64,000 nt of DNA from Brenneria corticis (GCF_003115855.1 NZ_KZ819083.1:1-64000), one strand, 5' to 3'. Numbered from the stretch's first letter, positions 25,436 through 34,761 are shown. Made by a program: numbers and translations. Notes: generated from the sequence alone by a model not told the origin.

Positions 25436-26575
25436 TTACAGGTAAACCCGCAGATATTCCGCCAGACAGAGGATCGCCATCGCCTGTCCGTACGGCATGG
25501 AGGTCAGCGCGATTTCACGGTAAAAATCGAGATCGTTGCCCATCGCGGTGCCGAACGAAACCTGCGTCAGCTCTCCCTCGGCGTTGACGTGGTTTATCAC
25601 GCCGCGAATCGCTTTCTCCGCCACCGCCGCATAGCGCTGGTCCACATAGCGCTTGCGCACCGCTTTTAAGATGCCGTAGGCGAAGCCGGCGGTCGCCGAG
25701 CTTTCCAGATAGGATTGCGGATCGTCAATCAGCGTGTGCCACAGACCGCTGTCATCCTGATATTTCGCCAGCGCCTCAATCTGGCTTTCCAGCACCTGCA
25801 GCAGGAAACGGCGCGTGGCATTGCGCTCCGGCAGATCCAGCAGTTCGATAAACTCGGGGATCGCCACCGTCAGCCAGCTATTGCCCCTCGCCCAGCGCGC
25901 CTTGGCGAAGTTGTGCTGTTCTGCGAACGTCCAGCCGTGGAACCACAGACCGCTTTCGCGATCCATCAGATACTGGACGTGCAGCAGGAACTGATAGGTC
26001 GCTTCTTCCACAAACTCCGGACGGTTCAACAGCTTGCCGATTTTCGCCAGCGGCAACACGCTCATCATCAGCGTGTCGTCCCACAGTTGCTCGGTATTCT
26101 CACTGTTATAGACAATATGCTGCAACCCGCGCTTCCGGGTGCGCGGCATTTCATACATCACCCATTCGGCCCAGCGCTCCAGATACGGCAGCCAGCGGGG
26201 ATCGCGCGTTTCCTCGTAGCGGTAGGCCAGCGTCAGGAAAGGACAAACGGTGTTGACATTCTTGGTCGGCGTGCCCTCGGCGAGCCGCGCGGCGAACCAG
26301 TCGTCGATAATGGCCCGCATCTGCTCGTCGCCGGTTTGCTGGTAATACTGATAAATACCGTACAACCCGATGCCGTGCGTCCATTCCCAGCCTGCCCAAC
26401 CCTTGGTATCAATCACCCGGCCGTCGTCCAGCCGTAACAGAAACTCGCCGGTTTTGTCTTCAATATTCACCAGATTATCGGTGATGCGGCAAATCAGCGC
26501 CTTCAGATCCTCTCGGGAAATAAAACGTTCGGGCTGACGTAAAAGCGGGCTGTGTTTTACACTGAATACGGTCAT
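25436..26575 (-). CDS. rhiN: Unsaturated rhamnogalacturonyl hydrolase (GH105)
   Basis: Cytoplasmic glycoside hydrolase of the YteR/RhiN family. It removes the unsaturated galacturonyl residue left at the non-reducing end after rhamnogalacturonan lyase action. Start chosen at the ATG (379 residues); an upstream TTG would add two. It keeps GWAGWEWTHGIGLYG, the catalytic aspartate block ENTEQLWDDTLMM (WDDT near 165-168), and WARGNSW near 228-234 as in GH105 (alpha/alpha-barrel). No signal peptide, so the substrate must be imported, presumably by the rhiT product encoded 29 bp upstream. The order rhiT-rhiN matches the Dickeya rhiTN operon. Confidence 0.88.
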   Translation of the reverse strand: MTVFSVKHSPLLRQPERFISREDLKALICRITDNLVNIEDKTGEFLLRLDDGRVIDTKGWAGWEWTHGIGLYGIYQYYQQTGDEQMRAIIDDWFAARLAEGTPTKNVNTVCPFLTLAYRYEETRDPRWLPYLERWAEWVMYEMPRTRKRGLQHIVYNSENTEQLWDDTLMMSVLPLAKIGKLLNRPEFVEEATYQFLLHVQYLMDRESGLWFHGWTFAEQHNFAKARWARGNSWLTVAIPEFIELLDLPERNATRRFLLQVLESQIEALAKYQDDSGLWHTLIDDPQSYLESSATAGFAYGILKAVRKRYVDQRYAAVAEKAIRGVINHVNAEGELTQVSFGTAMGNDLDFYREIALTSMPYGQAMAILCLAEYLRVYL

Positions 26576-26604
26576 AGTCAATTATCCTATTACGTTATCG
26601 TTTA

Positions 26605-28164
26605 TCAGGACTGGGTAGCATGGGTGGCGGATATCTTCGCCTTATGACGGTTGAGATAGCCGACATTATTGTTGCCCCACAGCGACTCATAAGGCATGCC
26701 GGCCAACATTTCGACGGTCGCCTTGGCCTGCGGGGTAATATTTTCAGGCACCGGCCGGCCGGCTTCGCGCATCTTCTGCGTTTCTTCGCGCAGTACGCTA
26801 TGCGTCTGCAGATTGAGCTTAAAGCGCAGGGAAACCAGGAAGCCCAGCGCCAGCACCCCGACGGTGCCGAAACTGAGGATCATCAGGATGGTATGGCTGA
26901 CGCCCGGCGTCTGTACGCTCTGTCCTGAGACAAAGCCGGACAATTGCAGCACGATCCCCACCAGCATTACCGCGCCGGCCTGAGAAGCCTTACGGGTCAG
27001 GGTCATGATGCCGGCGAAAATCCCTTCGCGGCGCTGCGCGGTAATCACTTCATCCACATCGGCGATATAGGTATAGGTGTTCCAGGGAACGTAGTTAATG
27101 CCGCCGCGGCCCAGGCCGGCCAACGCGGAAATCAGCAGCAGCAGCGAGAAGGCGTCATGCATGCCGCTGTACCAGAGGACGGCGTAAGAGATGGCGCTAA
27201 TCCCGAACAGGCACACCACCAGGCGGTAAGACGGCGCGGGCCCGAAACGGATGCACAGCGGGATCATGCCGATAACCGAGATAAATTGCAGGATCGCCAT
27301 GGTGCCCATCAGGTTGGAGGCCATCGTCGGGCTCTGCATCAACACAAAGACCACGTAATAGGTAAAGACGGCGTTGAACACGTCCTGCGCGATATAGCCG
27401 CCCAGATACATGCCCAGATGCTGACGGAAAATACGGATACGCAGCGTCGACAACAGTTCGACGTTCAAACGTTTCAGGCTGTCAACCAGCGAGAGGGACT
27501 GGCGCTCCTTTTCCGCCCGCAGAGAAGCCTCGGACATTTGATCCCGTGGCCGTTCCCAGGTAAATAGGTAGACCAGCGTCAGCACCAATGCGCAGATAAC
27601 GGAGAACACCAGGCTGGAATAGAAGAACGAGACGGCGTTGTCCTTACCAAAGTGGCTGAGCAGAATACCGGGCAGAAAGGCGGCCAGAATGGCGGAAAGC
27701 TGCGCCAGCGCGATACGCGCGCCGGAGAATTTGGTTTTCTGCTTAAAGTCGTCGGTCATTTCCGGCACCAGCGTTTCATACGGCACCAGAATCATGGTGT
27801 AGACGATATCGAACAGCAGATAGGTCAGCAGGTAGTACCAGTATCCCATATCGCCGACCCACATAAAGCTGTAGCTGAACACGCAGGGGATGCCGAGCAG
27901 GATAAAGAATTTACGCCGGCCGAAGCGTTTGCCCAGCCAGGTGGAACCGAAGTTGTCGGTCAGGAAGCCCATCAGCGGGCTGACGACGGCGTCCAGCACC
28001 CGGGCCATGGCAAAAATAAACGTAGCTTCAATGGGCGTCAGGCCGCAGAAGGTGGTGTAGAAATAAAGCAGCCAGGCCGCCGTCAGCGCCGTGGTGCCGG
28101 CCCCAAGAAAGTCACCCGAGCCATAGGCTAAATAGTTAGCCAACCCGATCTTACGTGTTTTCAT
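26605..28164 (-). CDS. rhiT: GPH-family sugar:cation symporter, probable rhamnogalacturonide transporter
   Basis: Inner-membrane protein with about 12 hydrophobic segments and the glycoside-pentoside-hexuronide family signature after helix 2 (ARVLDAVVSPLMGFLTDN). The 519-residue form starts at 28164, 6 bases after GGGAAGG; the ATG at 28170 directly abuts that site and is less likely. Pairing with rhiN points to uptake of unsaturated rhamnogalacturonides, as described for RhiT of Dickeya. A long C-terminal cytoplasmic tail (about 455-519) is present. The promoter region shares two blocks with that of the TRAP operon (28252-28363 versus 31499-31612). Confidence 0.85.
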   Translation of the reverse strand: MKTRKIGLANYLAYGSGDFLGAGTTALTAAWLLYFYTTFCGLTPIEATFIFAMARVLDAVVSPLMGFLTDNFGSTWLGKRFGRRKFFILLGIPCVFSYSFMWVGDMGYWYYLLTYLLFDIVYTMILVPYETLVPEMTDDFKQKTKFSGARIALAQLSAILAAFLPGILLSHFGKDNAVSFFYSSLVFSVICALVLTLVYLFTWERPRDQMSEASLRAEKERQSLSLVDSLKRLNVELLSTLRIRIFRQHLGMYLGGYIAQDVFNAVFTYYVVFVLMQSPTMASNLMGTMAILQFISVIGMIPLCIRFGPAPSYRLVVCLFGISAISYAVLWYSGMHDAFSLLLLISALAGLGRGGINYVPWNTYTYIADVDEVITAQRREGIFAGIMTLTRKASQAGAVMLVGIVLQLSGFVSGQSVQTPGVSHTILMILSFGTVGVLALGFLVSLRFKLNLQTHSVLREETQKMREAGRPVPENITPQAKATVEMLAGMPYESLWGNNNVGYLNRHKAKISATHATQS

Positions 28165-28251
28165 TACCATCCTTCCCGGTCATTGTGTTTATAAACGTTG
28201 CGCGGCAGGGGGCCCTTGCCGCTATTTTCATAAGCTACCCCTCGACCAGCC

Positions 28252-28363
28252 GGAAAACCTTTGTCCTTTTGCCACCCCCCGTAATGCACTGGCAGCCGAA
28301 AGAAGAACATGGCGATCGGCTTCAAAGTTTTTATAAAAAGGCATTTTATATTTAAAAAACCAC
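28252..28363 (-). promoter_or_regulatory. rhiT control region sharing two blocks with the TRAP promoter
   Basis: Block A (28252-28276) reads GGAAAACCTTTG, then TTTTGCCACC on the plus strand. Block B (about 28312-28363) contains a perfect inverted repeat TATAAAA-AGGCA-TTTTATA (28332-28350) followed by AAAAAACCA. The TRAP operon leader has the same two blocks in the same order and 34-35 bp apart. The AAA-N5-TTT layout recalls a KdgR box, but the flanking G/C pair of that box is missing, so the regulator is not assigned. Confidence 0.65.
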
Positions 28364-28458
28364 AAGTCCGATTAATGTAATAACCAACGAAAAGGAATGC
28401 ACGCCCAGGGATGGCGTTTTGCGAACGGGAGCAATATCCGGGGGGTGGAAAACACGAA

Positions 28459-28480
28459 AACGGCTCTGCAACGAGCCGTT
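28459..28480 (-). terminator. Rho-independent terminator of the TRAP operon
   Basis: On the minus strand, stem AACGGCTC / GAGCCGTT (8 bp), six-base loop, followed by TTTTC and a second T run. It lies about 50 bp after the dctM stop. Confidence 0.85.
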
Positions 28481-28530
28481 GATTATTGCGCGGACAGCGG
28501 CGGGAGCCGGTTCTTCCCGTGGGCGGGTGA

Positions 28531-29838
28531 TTACATCACGCCAAGCAACCGTGGTAAAAACAGGGTCAATTCGGGTAGGTAAGTGATAAGCAACAACACC
28601 GCGATAATGGCGGCGTAAAACGGAATCAACGCCTTGATCAACGCTTCCACCTTCACCTGTCCAACGCTGGCGCCGACGTACAGACCGCTGCCGGTAGGGG
28701 GCGTAATGGTGCCGATGGCCAGGTTGTAGACCAGCAGAATGCCGAAATGCACCGGATCAACCCCGAGTTGCTGCACTATCGGCAATAAAATCGGAGTGAA
28801 AATCAAAATGCCGGGCCCGATATCCATAAACATGCCGATGATCAACAAGAAAATCATCACCACCAGCAGGATCACTTCCGGGCTGTCCGAGATCCCCAGT
28901 ATCATGGTGCTGAGCGCCGCCGGAATGCCGGTCATCGACATGGCGAACGACATGGCGGAAGAGGTCGCCAGCAGAAACATGATAACGCCCGTCATCGAGA
29001 AGGTCTGGATAAGAACCCTGGGCACATCTTTCCAGGACAGCGTCTTATACAGGAACAGCGTCAGCCAGGCGGTATAGACCACGGCGACCGCAGAGGCTTC
29101 GATGGCGGTGAAGATCCCCCACACAATGCCGCCGATAATAATGAACACCAGCAGCAGGCTGGGGAGCGCATCGCGCGTTACCTTCCAGGCCACGCCCTTT
29201 TGCAGCACGAAGAAGCTGGTGTAATTATGGCGTTTGGCAATCACATAGGTCACCAGCATACAACCGGCGCCCCACAATACGCCCGCCACCAGCCCGGCGG
29301 AAAACAGCGCGGCGATGGAAGTTCCGCCGCTGGCCAGCGCATACAGAATGAAGCCGGTGCTTGGCGGAGTCAGCATCCCGGTCGGCGCGGAGGCGGTATT
29401 GACGGCGGAGGCGAAGTCGCGGTTATACCCCTCCCGGGCGCTCATCGGCACCATCACGCCGCCGATGGATATCGACGCCGCAATCGCCGAACTGGAAACC
29501 GCGCCGAACATCATGTTGCCGACGATATTGGTGTAGGAGTGCGAACCGGGAATACGGCCGGTAAAAAGTTTGGCGAAATTCACCAACCGGGCGGCAATGC
29601 CGCCGTTGTTCATGATCACCCCGGAAAGAACAAAAAATGGTACGGCGAGCAGCGCAAAACTGTCCAGACTGGAAAACATCTTCTGCGCGGTGGTGAACAT
29701 CGCGATATCAAACGGCAACACCAGCATAATGGTGGCGCCGGAGGCGATAACGATACACAGACCGATGGGCGTTCCCAAAGCAAGCAATACCACAAAAATA
29801 CCCACCAGCACGCTGGCCGCGATCATCGGATCAATCAT
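28531..29838 (-). CDS. dctM: TRAP transporter large permease subunit (DctM type)
   Basis: Main translocation channel of a tripartite ATP-independent periplasmic transporter, driven by an ion gradient. The 435-residue protein has about 12 hydrophobic segments and family blocks such as SASAIAASISIGGVMVP and GTITPPTGSGLYVGA. The start overlaps the dctQ stop by 8 bp. The symbol reflects subunit type only; the cargo is not C4-dicarboxylate by necessity. Its position next to rhiTN and the shared promoter blocks favour an acidic pectin fragment or hexuronate. Confidence 0.92.
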   Translation of the reverse strand: MIDPMIAASVLVGIFVVLLALGTPIGLCIVIASGATIMLVLPFDIAMFTTAQKMFSSLDSFALLAVPFFVLSGVIMNNGGIAARLVNFAKLFTGRIPGSHSYTNIVGNMMFGAVSSSAIAASISIGGVMVPMSAREGYNRDFASAVNTASAPTGMLTPPSTGFILYALASGGTSIAALFSAGLVAGVLWGAGCMLVTYVIAKRHNYTSFFVLQKGVAWKVTRDALPSLLLVFIIIGGIVWGIFTAIEASAVAVVYTAWLTLFLYKTLSWKDVPRVLIQTFSMTGVIMFLLATSSAMSFAMSMTGIPAALSTMILGISDSPEVILLVVMIFLLIIGMFMDIGPGILIFTPILLPIVQQLGVDPVHFGILLVYNLAIGTITPPTGSGLYVGASVGQVKVEALIKALIPFYAAIIAVLLLITYLPELTLFLPRLLGVM

Positions 29839-30361
29839 GCCGACCTCCTTCTACCGTAGGGTCCTGTGCCGCATCCGCGGCCCTCTTGCCGGGCGGCGTT
29901 CCTCTGAGCATGTCGACGATATTCAACAGGCAATAAATAATCGTCAGCACGCCGGACAGCGGCAGGGCGTAATACACCTTACCCATCGAAACCTGCAGGC
30001 TGGGGGAGATCTGCATCATGGCGGTGGCCGATACGCGCCAGCCGCCGATAATCATGATGTAGATCGCAAACAGAATAAACACCACCTGAATGACGATGTT
30101 CCAGCCGACGGTCAGTTTCTTGGGACATTTGTCCAGCAACAGCGTCAGACTGATATGCTCATGCTTGCCCGCGACGTAAGCCACGCCGATGACGGACAGC
30201 CAGACCAGGGAAAAACGCAAAAACTCTTCGGAGAAGGTGCTGGGCGCGTTGAATATATAACGGCTGACCACCTGCCAGCAGGCGATTGCCACCATGACGA
30301 TAATCAGACAGCAGCCAAAAACCTCAATGATCTTATCCAGCCATTTTCGAATGATATTCAT
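29831..30361 (-). CDS. dctQ: TRAP transporter small permease subunit (DctQ type)
   Basis: Small four-helix membrane subunit (176 residues) that joins the solute receptor to DctM. Conserved features are WQVVSRYIFNAPSTFSEEFLRF and the basic residues after helix 2 (GKHEHISL). The ATG at 30361 has GAGGA 4-5 bases upstream and was preferred over 30379. It overlaps dctM by 8 bp. Confidence 0.9.
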   Translation of the reverse strand: MNIIRKWLDKIIEVFGCCLIIVMVAIACWQVVSRYIFNAPSTFSEEFLRFSLVWLSVIGVAYVAGKHEHISLTLLLDKCPKKLTVGWNIVIQVVFILFAIYIMIIGGWRVSATAMMQISPSLQVSMGKVYYALPLSGVLTIIYCLLNIVDMLRGTPPGKRAADAAQDPTVEGGRHD

Positions 30362-30418
30362 AAGATCCTCAACCATCATGCCGTAGCGGAGAAGGGCTCC
30401 CCTTCCCCATGGTGAAAT

Positions 30419-31417
30419 TTATTGACTCGCCTGGCTGATTTTCTGATACAGCTCATAAACCTGAGGCTTGCCTTGCAGTTTTTCATAAATGGGTTGCACC
30501 GCGGCTTTGAAGGGTTCGGTATCAATGTTGAAAAACTCGACGCCGAATTGTTTCTGCGCCTGTACCCGCGCTTTATCGATCTCTTCGCGCCAGGCTTTTT
30601 TCTCCACGTTTATTGATTCATCGATAGCCTCCTGCAACGCCTGCAACTGCTCCGGCGTCAACTTGGTTTTGGTCAGGTTGCTCATGATGACGATATCGGG
30701 AATGCGGGTGTGCATGTCATAGGTATAATATTTGGCGACTTCGCCGTGGCGGGCGATGGTGAGGGCGAATTCATTATTCTCCGCGCCGTCGATGATGCCC
30801 TGCTGCAGGGAGGTATAAACCTCACCCTGACTCATGGCGATGGCGGAAGCGCCAAGCAGTTTTATGGTCGCGATGGAGGTTTCACTTTGCATCACGCGAA
30901 TTTTCTTCCCTTTCAAATCGTTGATGCTCTTGATCGGGGCCTTGCTGGTATAAAAGTTGCGCGCGCCCGAGTCATACCAGGCTACGCCGGTAAAACCCTG
31001 CGCCTCCGTGGAACGGTACACCGGCCCCATAATTTCCGGGTTATCCATCACCCGATAGAAACGGTCCTGATCCTTAAAGAGGTAGGGTAATGAAAAGACG
31101 CCGTACAGCGGCGAAAAGCTTTCCAGCAGACCCGACGACACTTTCGTCAAATCGATAGCGCCGACCTGCGTCATCTCAACCAACTCCCGTTCACCGCCGA
31201 GCTGGCTGTCGGGGAAATACTGAATCTTCACTTCGCCATTGGTTTTTTGCTCAACGGCTTTTCCGATGTATTGCAGGGCCTGTTTCACCGGCTCGCTGTT
31301 TTCCGCATACGCCAGTTTAAGCACGGTTGCCGCGTAAGCGCCGTGACCGAGCGAGACGAGCAGGGCCGCGGAAATCAGTTTCAACAGAACAGAGGTTTTA
31401 GCTATTTTCATCGCCAT
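30419..31417 (-). CDS. dctP: TRAP transporter periplasmic solute-binding protein (DctP type)
   Basis: Receptor of the TRAP system. The open frame reaches 31495, but the ATG at 31417 has AGGAG 4-5 bases upstream and gives a proper Sec signal peptide (about 1-29, ending GAYAA), so the product is 332 residues. The DctP-family ligand block KGKKIRVMQSETS holds the arginine that usually contacts the carboxylate of the ligand. That supports an acidic substrate such as a uronate. It is the first gene of dctPQM and follows a control region shared with rhiT. Confidence 0.9.
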   Translation of the reverse strand: MAMKIAKTSVLLKLISAALLVSLGHGAYAATVLKLAYAENSEPVKQALQYIGKAVEQKTNGEVKIQYFPDSQLGGERELVEMTQVGAIDLTKVSSGLLESFSPLYGVFSLPYLFKDQDRFYRVMDNPEIMGPVYRSTEAQGFTGVAWYDSGARNFYTSKAPIKSINDLKGKKIRVMQSETSIATIKLLGASAIAMSQGEVYTSLQQGIIDGAENNEFALTIARHGEVAKYYTYDMHTRIPDIVIMSNLTKTKLTPEQLQALQEAIDESINVEKKAWREEIDKARVQAQKQFGVEFFNIDTEPFKAAVQPIYEKLQGKPQVYELYQKISQASQ

Positions 31418-31498
31418 CTTTCTCCTATCGTTTTCTTTATTATGTTGCTGACACGGCAAACGCCGCCTGCCGTCGAGCCACTGTAACCAGCGCATATA

Positions 31499-31612
31499 GG
31501 GAAAACCTTTGCGTTTTTGCCACCTTCAGTCTGACGTTGGCAAAATTATCAAGAGCGAGTCGATCGAACTCATGCTTTTATCAAAAAGGCGTTTTGGATT
31601 TTAAAAAACCAG
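31499..31612 (-). promoter_or_regulatory. TRAP operon control region sharing two blocks with rhiT
   Basis: Block A, 31499-31524, reads GGGAAAACCTTTG then TTTTTGCCACC. Block B, about 31559-31612, starts CGATCG and contains CAAAA-AGGCG-TTTTG (31582-31596), followed by AAAAAACCA. Both blocks and their spacing match the rhiT leader. The remaining part of the 31418-31739 gap holds the eno terminator and no gene. Confidence 0.65.
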
Positions 31613-31679
31613 GGATTAATAAACGTGTTACGTTGTTTTGAGGAATAAACGACGGGGGGCGCCTGCGTCACGGCGCAGA

Positions 31680-31707
31680 TAAAAAAACGGCCCCTAAACG
31701 GGGCCGT
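31680..31707 (-). terminator. Rho-independent terminator after eno
   Basis: On the minus strand, stem ACGGCCCC / GGGGCCGT (8 bp) with a short loop, followed by seven Ts. It ends the pyrG-eno unit. Confidence 0.95.
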
Positions 31708-31739
31708 GAGCAACACATTGTTTTAAGCGAAAAAGACGA

Positions 31740-33041
31740 TTAAGCCTGGCCTTTCACTTCTTTCAGACCGTTGAACGGCGCACGGTTGCCCAGCGCTTCT
31801 TCGATACGGATCAGTTGGTTGTATTTGGCAACGCGGTCGGAACGGCTCATGGAGCCGGTTTTGATCTGGCCGGCCGCGGTACCTACCGCCAGGTCGGCGA
31901 TAGTGGCGTCTTCGGTTTCGCCGGAGCGGTGAGAGATAACCGCCGTGTAACCCGCATCTTTCGCCATCTTGATGGCGGCCAGGGTTTCGGTCAGAGAACC
32001 GATCTGGTTGAATTTGATCAGGATGGAGTTGGCGATGCCTTTATCGATACCTTCTTTCAGGATCTTGGTGTTGGTGACGAACAGATCGTCGCCGACCAGC
32101 TGGATTTTGTCGCCCAGCACTTTGGTCTGGTAGGCAAAACCGTCCCAGTCGGACTCATCCAGGCCGTCTTCGATAGAGACGATCGGATATTCTTTGGTCA
32201 GGCCTTCCAGGTAGTGGGTGAATTCCTGGGAAGTGAAGGTTTTGCCTTCGCCTTTCAGTTCATACTTGCCGCTTTCTTTGCTGTAGAACTCGGAAGCCGC
32301 ACAGTCCATCGCCAGAGTAACGTCTTTACCCAGCACGTAACCGGCTTTTTCCACCGCTTCTTTGATAGCTGCCAGCGCCGCGGCGTTGGATTCCAGGTTC
32401 GGCGCATAGCCGCCTTCGTCGCCGACCGCGGTGTTCAGGCCTTTGGCTTTCAGCACTTTCGCCAGAGTGTGGAAAACTTCGGAACCGATGCGAATCGCTT
32501 CTTTAACCGTTTTCGCGCCGACCGGCTGGATCATGAATTCCTGAATATCAACGTTGTTATCAGCGTGCTCGCCGCCGTTGATGATGTTCATCATCGGCAG
32601 AGGCATGGAGAATTTGCCCGGGGTGCCGTTCAGTTCGGCGATGTGTTCGTACAGCGGTTGGCCTTTGGATGCCGCAGCCGCTTTGGCGCTTGCCAGAGAA
32701 ACGGCCAGAATGGCGTTGGCGCCGAATTTGGATTTGTTTTCCGTTCCGTCCAGGTCGATCATGATTTGATCGACGTTGGCCTGATCTTTCGCGTCCTTAC
32801 CCAGAATAGCCTGAGCAATCGGGCCGTTTACCGCGGCAACCGCTTTGGTTACACCTTTGCCCAGAAAACGGGATTTGTCACCGTCGCGCAGTTCCAGCGC
32901 TTCGCGGGAACCGGTGGAAGCCCCTGACGGCGCGGCAGCCAGACCGACAAAGCCGCCTTCCAGGTGCACTTCGGCTTCAACAGTCGGATTTCCGCGTGAG
33001 TCGATGATTTCGCGACCGATGACTTTAACAATTTTGGACAT
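31740..33041 (-). CDS. eno: Enolase
   Basis: Interconverts 2-phosphoglycerate and phosphoenolpyruvate in glycolysis; it is also a degradosome partner in E. coli. The 433-residue protein is full length, with the N-terminal REIIDSRGNPTVE, the metal and catalytic blocks (SIEDGLDESDWDG, VGDDLFVTN) and the signature LIKFNQIGSLTET. It lies 82 bp after pyrG, as in E. coli. The rare-codon-poor sequence is typical of a highly expressed gene. Confidence 0.99.
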   Translation of the reverse strand: MSKIVKVIGREIIDSRGNPTVEAEVHLEGGFVGLAAAPSGASTGSREALELRDGDKSRFLGKGVTKAVAAVNGPIAQAILGKDAKDQANVDQIMIDLDGTENKSKFGANAILAVSLASAKAAAASKGQPLYEHIAELNGTPGKFSMPLPMMNIINGGEHADNNVDIQEFMIQPVGAKTVKEAIRIGSEVFHTLAKVLKAKGLNTAVGDEGGYAPNLESNAAALAAIKEAVEKAGYVLGKDVTLAMDCAASEFYSKESGKYELKGEGKTFTSQEFTHYLEGLTKEYPIVSIEDGLDESDWDGFAYQTKVLGDKIQLVGDDLFVTNTKILKEGIDKGIANSILIKFNQIGSLTETLAAIKMAKDAGYTAVISHRSGETEDATIADLAVGTAAGQIKTGSMSRSDRVAKYNQLIRIEEALGNRAPFNGLKEVKGQA

Positions 33042-33085
33042 TAGATTTTCCTCAGTACAAGTTAACTAAAACCTCAGACGAACAA

Positions 33086-33108
33086 CGCGCGATCGTTTCG
33101 GTCGCGCG
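33086..33108 (-). other. Hairpin between pyrG and eno
   Basis: Seven-base-pair inverted repeat CGCGCGA / TCGCGCG around a short A/C-rich loop, without a T tract. It may mark an mRNA processing or stability point between the two cotranscribed genes. Confidence 0.5.
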
Positions 33109-33123
33109 CTGCTGACAAAAAGC

Positions 33124-34761
33124 TTACTTCACCTGACGCTTTTGGTACGCGCCAGCGGCTTTGACAAAGCCGGCAAACAGTGGATGCCCATCCCGCGGCG
33201 TCGATGTAAATTCCGGATGGAACTGACAGGCCACGAACCAAGGGTGATCGGGTAATTCAACGATCTCCACCAGTTTGCGGTCGGCGGAAAGACCAGCAAC
33301 ACGCAATCCCGCCGCTTCAATCTGTTTCAACAACATGTTGTTGACTTCATAACGATGACGGTGACGTTCAATAATCGTCGGCTCACCGTAAAGCTGGCGC
33401 ACCAGGCTGCCTTCGGTCAGATGACATTGCTGCCCGCCGACCCGCATGGTGCCGCCCAGATCGCTCGCTTCATCGCGTACTTCTATATTGCCGTCTTCAT
33501 CGCGCCATTCGGTGATCAGCGCAATCACCGGGTACTTACAGTCTGGCACAAACTCGGTAGAGTTTGCCTCATCCATACCGGCAACGTTACGGGCAAACTC
33601 CATTAATGCGACCTGCATCCCCAGGCAAATGCCCAGATAGGGGACGTTGTTTTCGCGGGCATAACGCGCCGCCATCACCTTGCCTTCCACGCCGCGGTAG
33701 CCAAAGCCGCCGGGGATCAGGATAGCGTCCAAATCTTTCAGCATCTCGACGCCGCGGGTTTCCACATCCTGCGAGTCGATAAGCTTGATGTTCACCGTCA
33801 GACGGTTTTTCAATCCGCCGTGCTTAAGCGCCTCAATAACGGATTTATAGGCATCAGGCAACGCCACATACTTGCCAATCATGCCGATGGTGACTTCACC
33901 GCCCGGATTGGCTTCTTCGTAAACCACCTGCTCCCATTCCGACAGGTCCGCTTCCTGACAGTTCAAGCTGAATCGTTTACAAATATAATCGTCCAGGCCC
34001 TGGGATTTCAAGAGCGACGGGATTTTATAAATGGAATCAATGTCTTTAAGGGAGATTACCGCTTTTTCCGGCACATTACAGAATAAAGCAATCTTTGCCC
34101 GCTCATTGGCCGGTACGGTACGGTCGGAACGGCAAATCAGCACGTCAGGCTGAATACCGATGGAAAGCAGCTCTTTTACCGAGTGCTGAGTGGGCTTGGT
34201 TTTCACTTCACCGGCGGCGGCCAGATAAGGCACCAGCGTCAGGTGCATAAACAGCGTATGCTCGCGGCCCACTTCAACCGCCATTTGCCGAATCGCTTCA
34301 AGGAACGGCAGCGATTCGATATCGCCGACGGTGCCGCCGATTTCAACCAGCACCACGTCATGCCCTTCGCCCCCCTCAAGGATGCGTTCTTTGATCGCAT
34401 TGGTAATATGAGGGATAACCTGAATCGTGGCGCCCAGGTAGTCGCCGCGACGCTCTTTGCGTAATACGTCGGAGTAGATACGACCGGTGGTGAAGTTGTT
34501 GCGGCGCGACATTTTGGTGCGGATAAAGCGCTCGTAGTGGCCCAGATCGAGATCGGTTTCCGCGCCGTCTTCGGTGACGAACACTTCGCCGTGCTGTGTC
34601 GGGCTCATCGTGCCCGGATCCACGTTGATGTACGGGTCCAGTTTCATGATGGTAACGTTGAGGCCACGGGCTTCAAGAATAGCCGCCAGAGAGGCTGCGG
34701 CAATGCCTTTACCCAGAGAGGAAACGACCCCGCCGGTCACAAAAATATAATTAGTTGTCAT
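33124..34761 (-). CDS. pyrG: CTP synthase
   Basis: Aminates UTP to CTP with glutamine as nitrogen source. The 545 residues comprise the synthetase domain (about 1-266, starting MTTNYIFVTGGVVSSLGKGIAAASL) and a class I glutamine amidotransferase domain with the nucleophile cysteine in LGICLGMQ (near 379) and the histidine-glutamate pair in QFHPEF. Length equals E. coli PyrG. Confidence 0.99.
   Translation of the reverse strand: MTTNYIFVTGGVVSSLGKGIAAASLAAILEARGLNVTIMKLDPYINVDPGTMSPTQHGEVFVTEDGAETDLDLGHYERFIRTKMSRRNNFTTGRIYSDVLRKERRGDYLGATIQVIPHITNAIKERILEGGEGHDVVLVEIGGTVGDIESLPFLEAIRQMAVEVGREHTLFMHLTLVPYLAAAGEVKTKPTQHSVKELLSIGIQPDVLICRSDRTVPANERAKIALFCNVPEKAVISLKDIDSIYKIPSLLKSQGLDDYICKRFSLNCQEADLSEWEQVVYEEANPGGEVTIGMIGKYVALPDAYKSVIEALKHGGLKNRLTVNIKLIDSQDVETRGVEMLKDLDAILIPGGFGYRGVEGKVMAARYARENNVPYLGICLGMQVALMEFARNVAGMDEANSTEFVPDCKYPVIALITEWRDEDGNIEVRDEASDLGGTMRVGGQQCHLTEGSLVRQLYGEPTIIERHRHRYEVNNMLLKQIEAAGLRVAGLSADRKLVEIVELPDHPWFVACQFHPEFTSTPRDGHPLFAGFVKAAGAYQKRQVK

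Noticed and set aside
28312..28363. Naming the rhiT inverted repeat a KdgR box
   Set aside because: Spacing AAA-N5-TTT is suggestive, but the G and C flanking positions of the KdgR consensus are missing in both copies; left unassigned.
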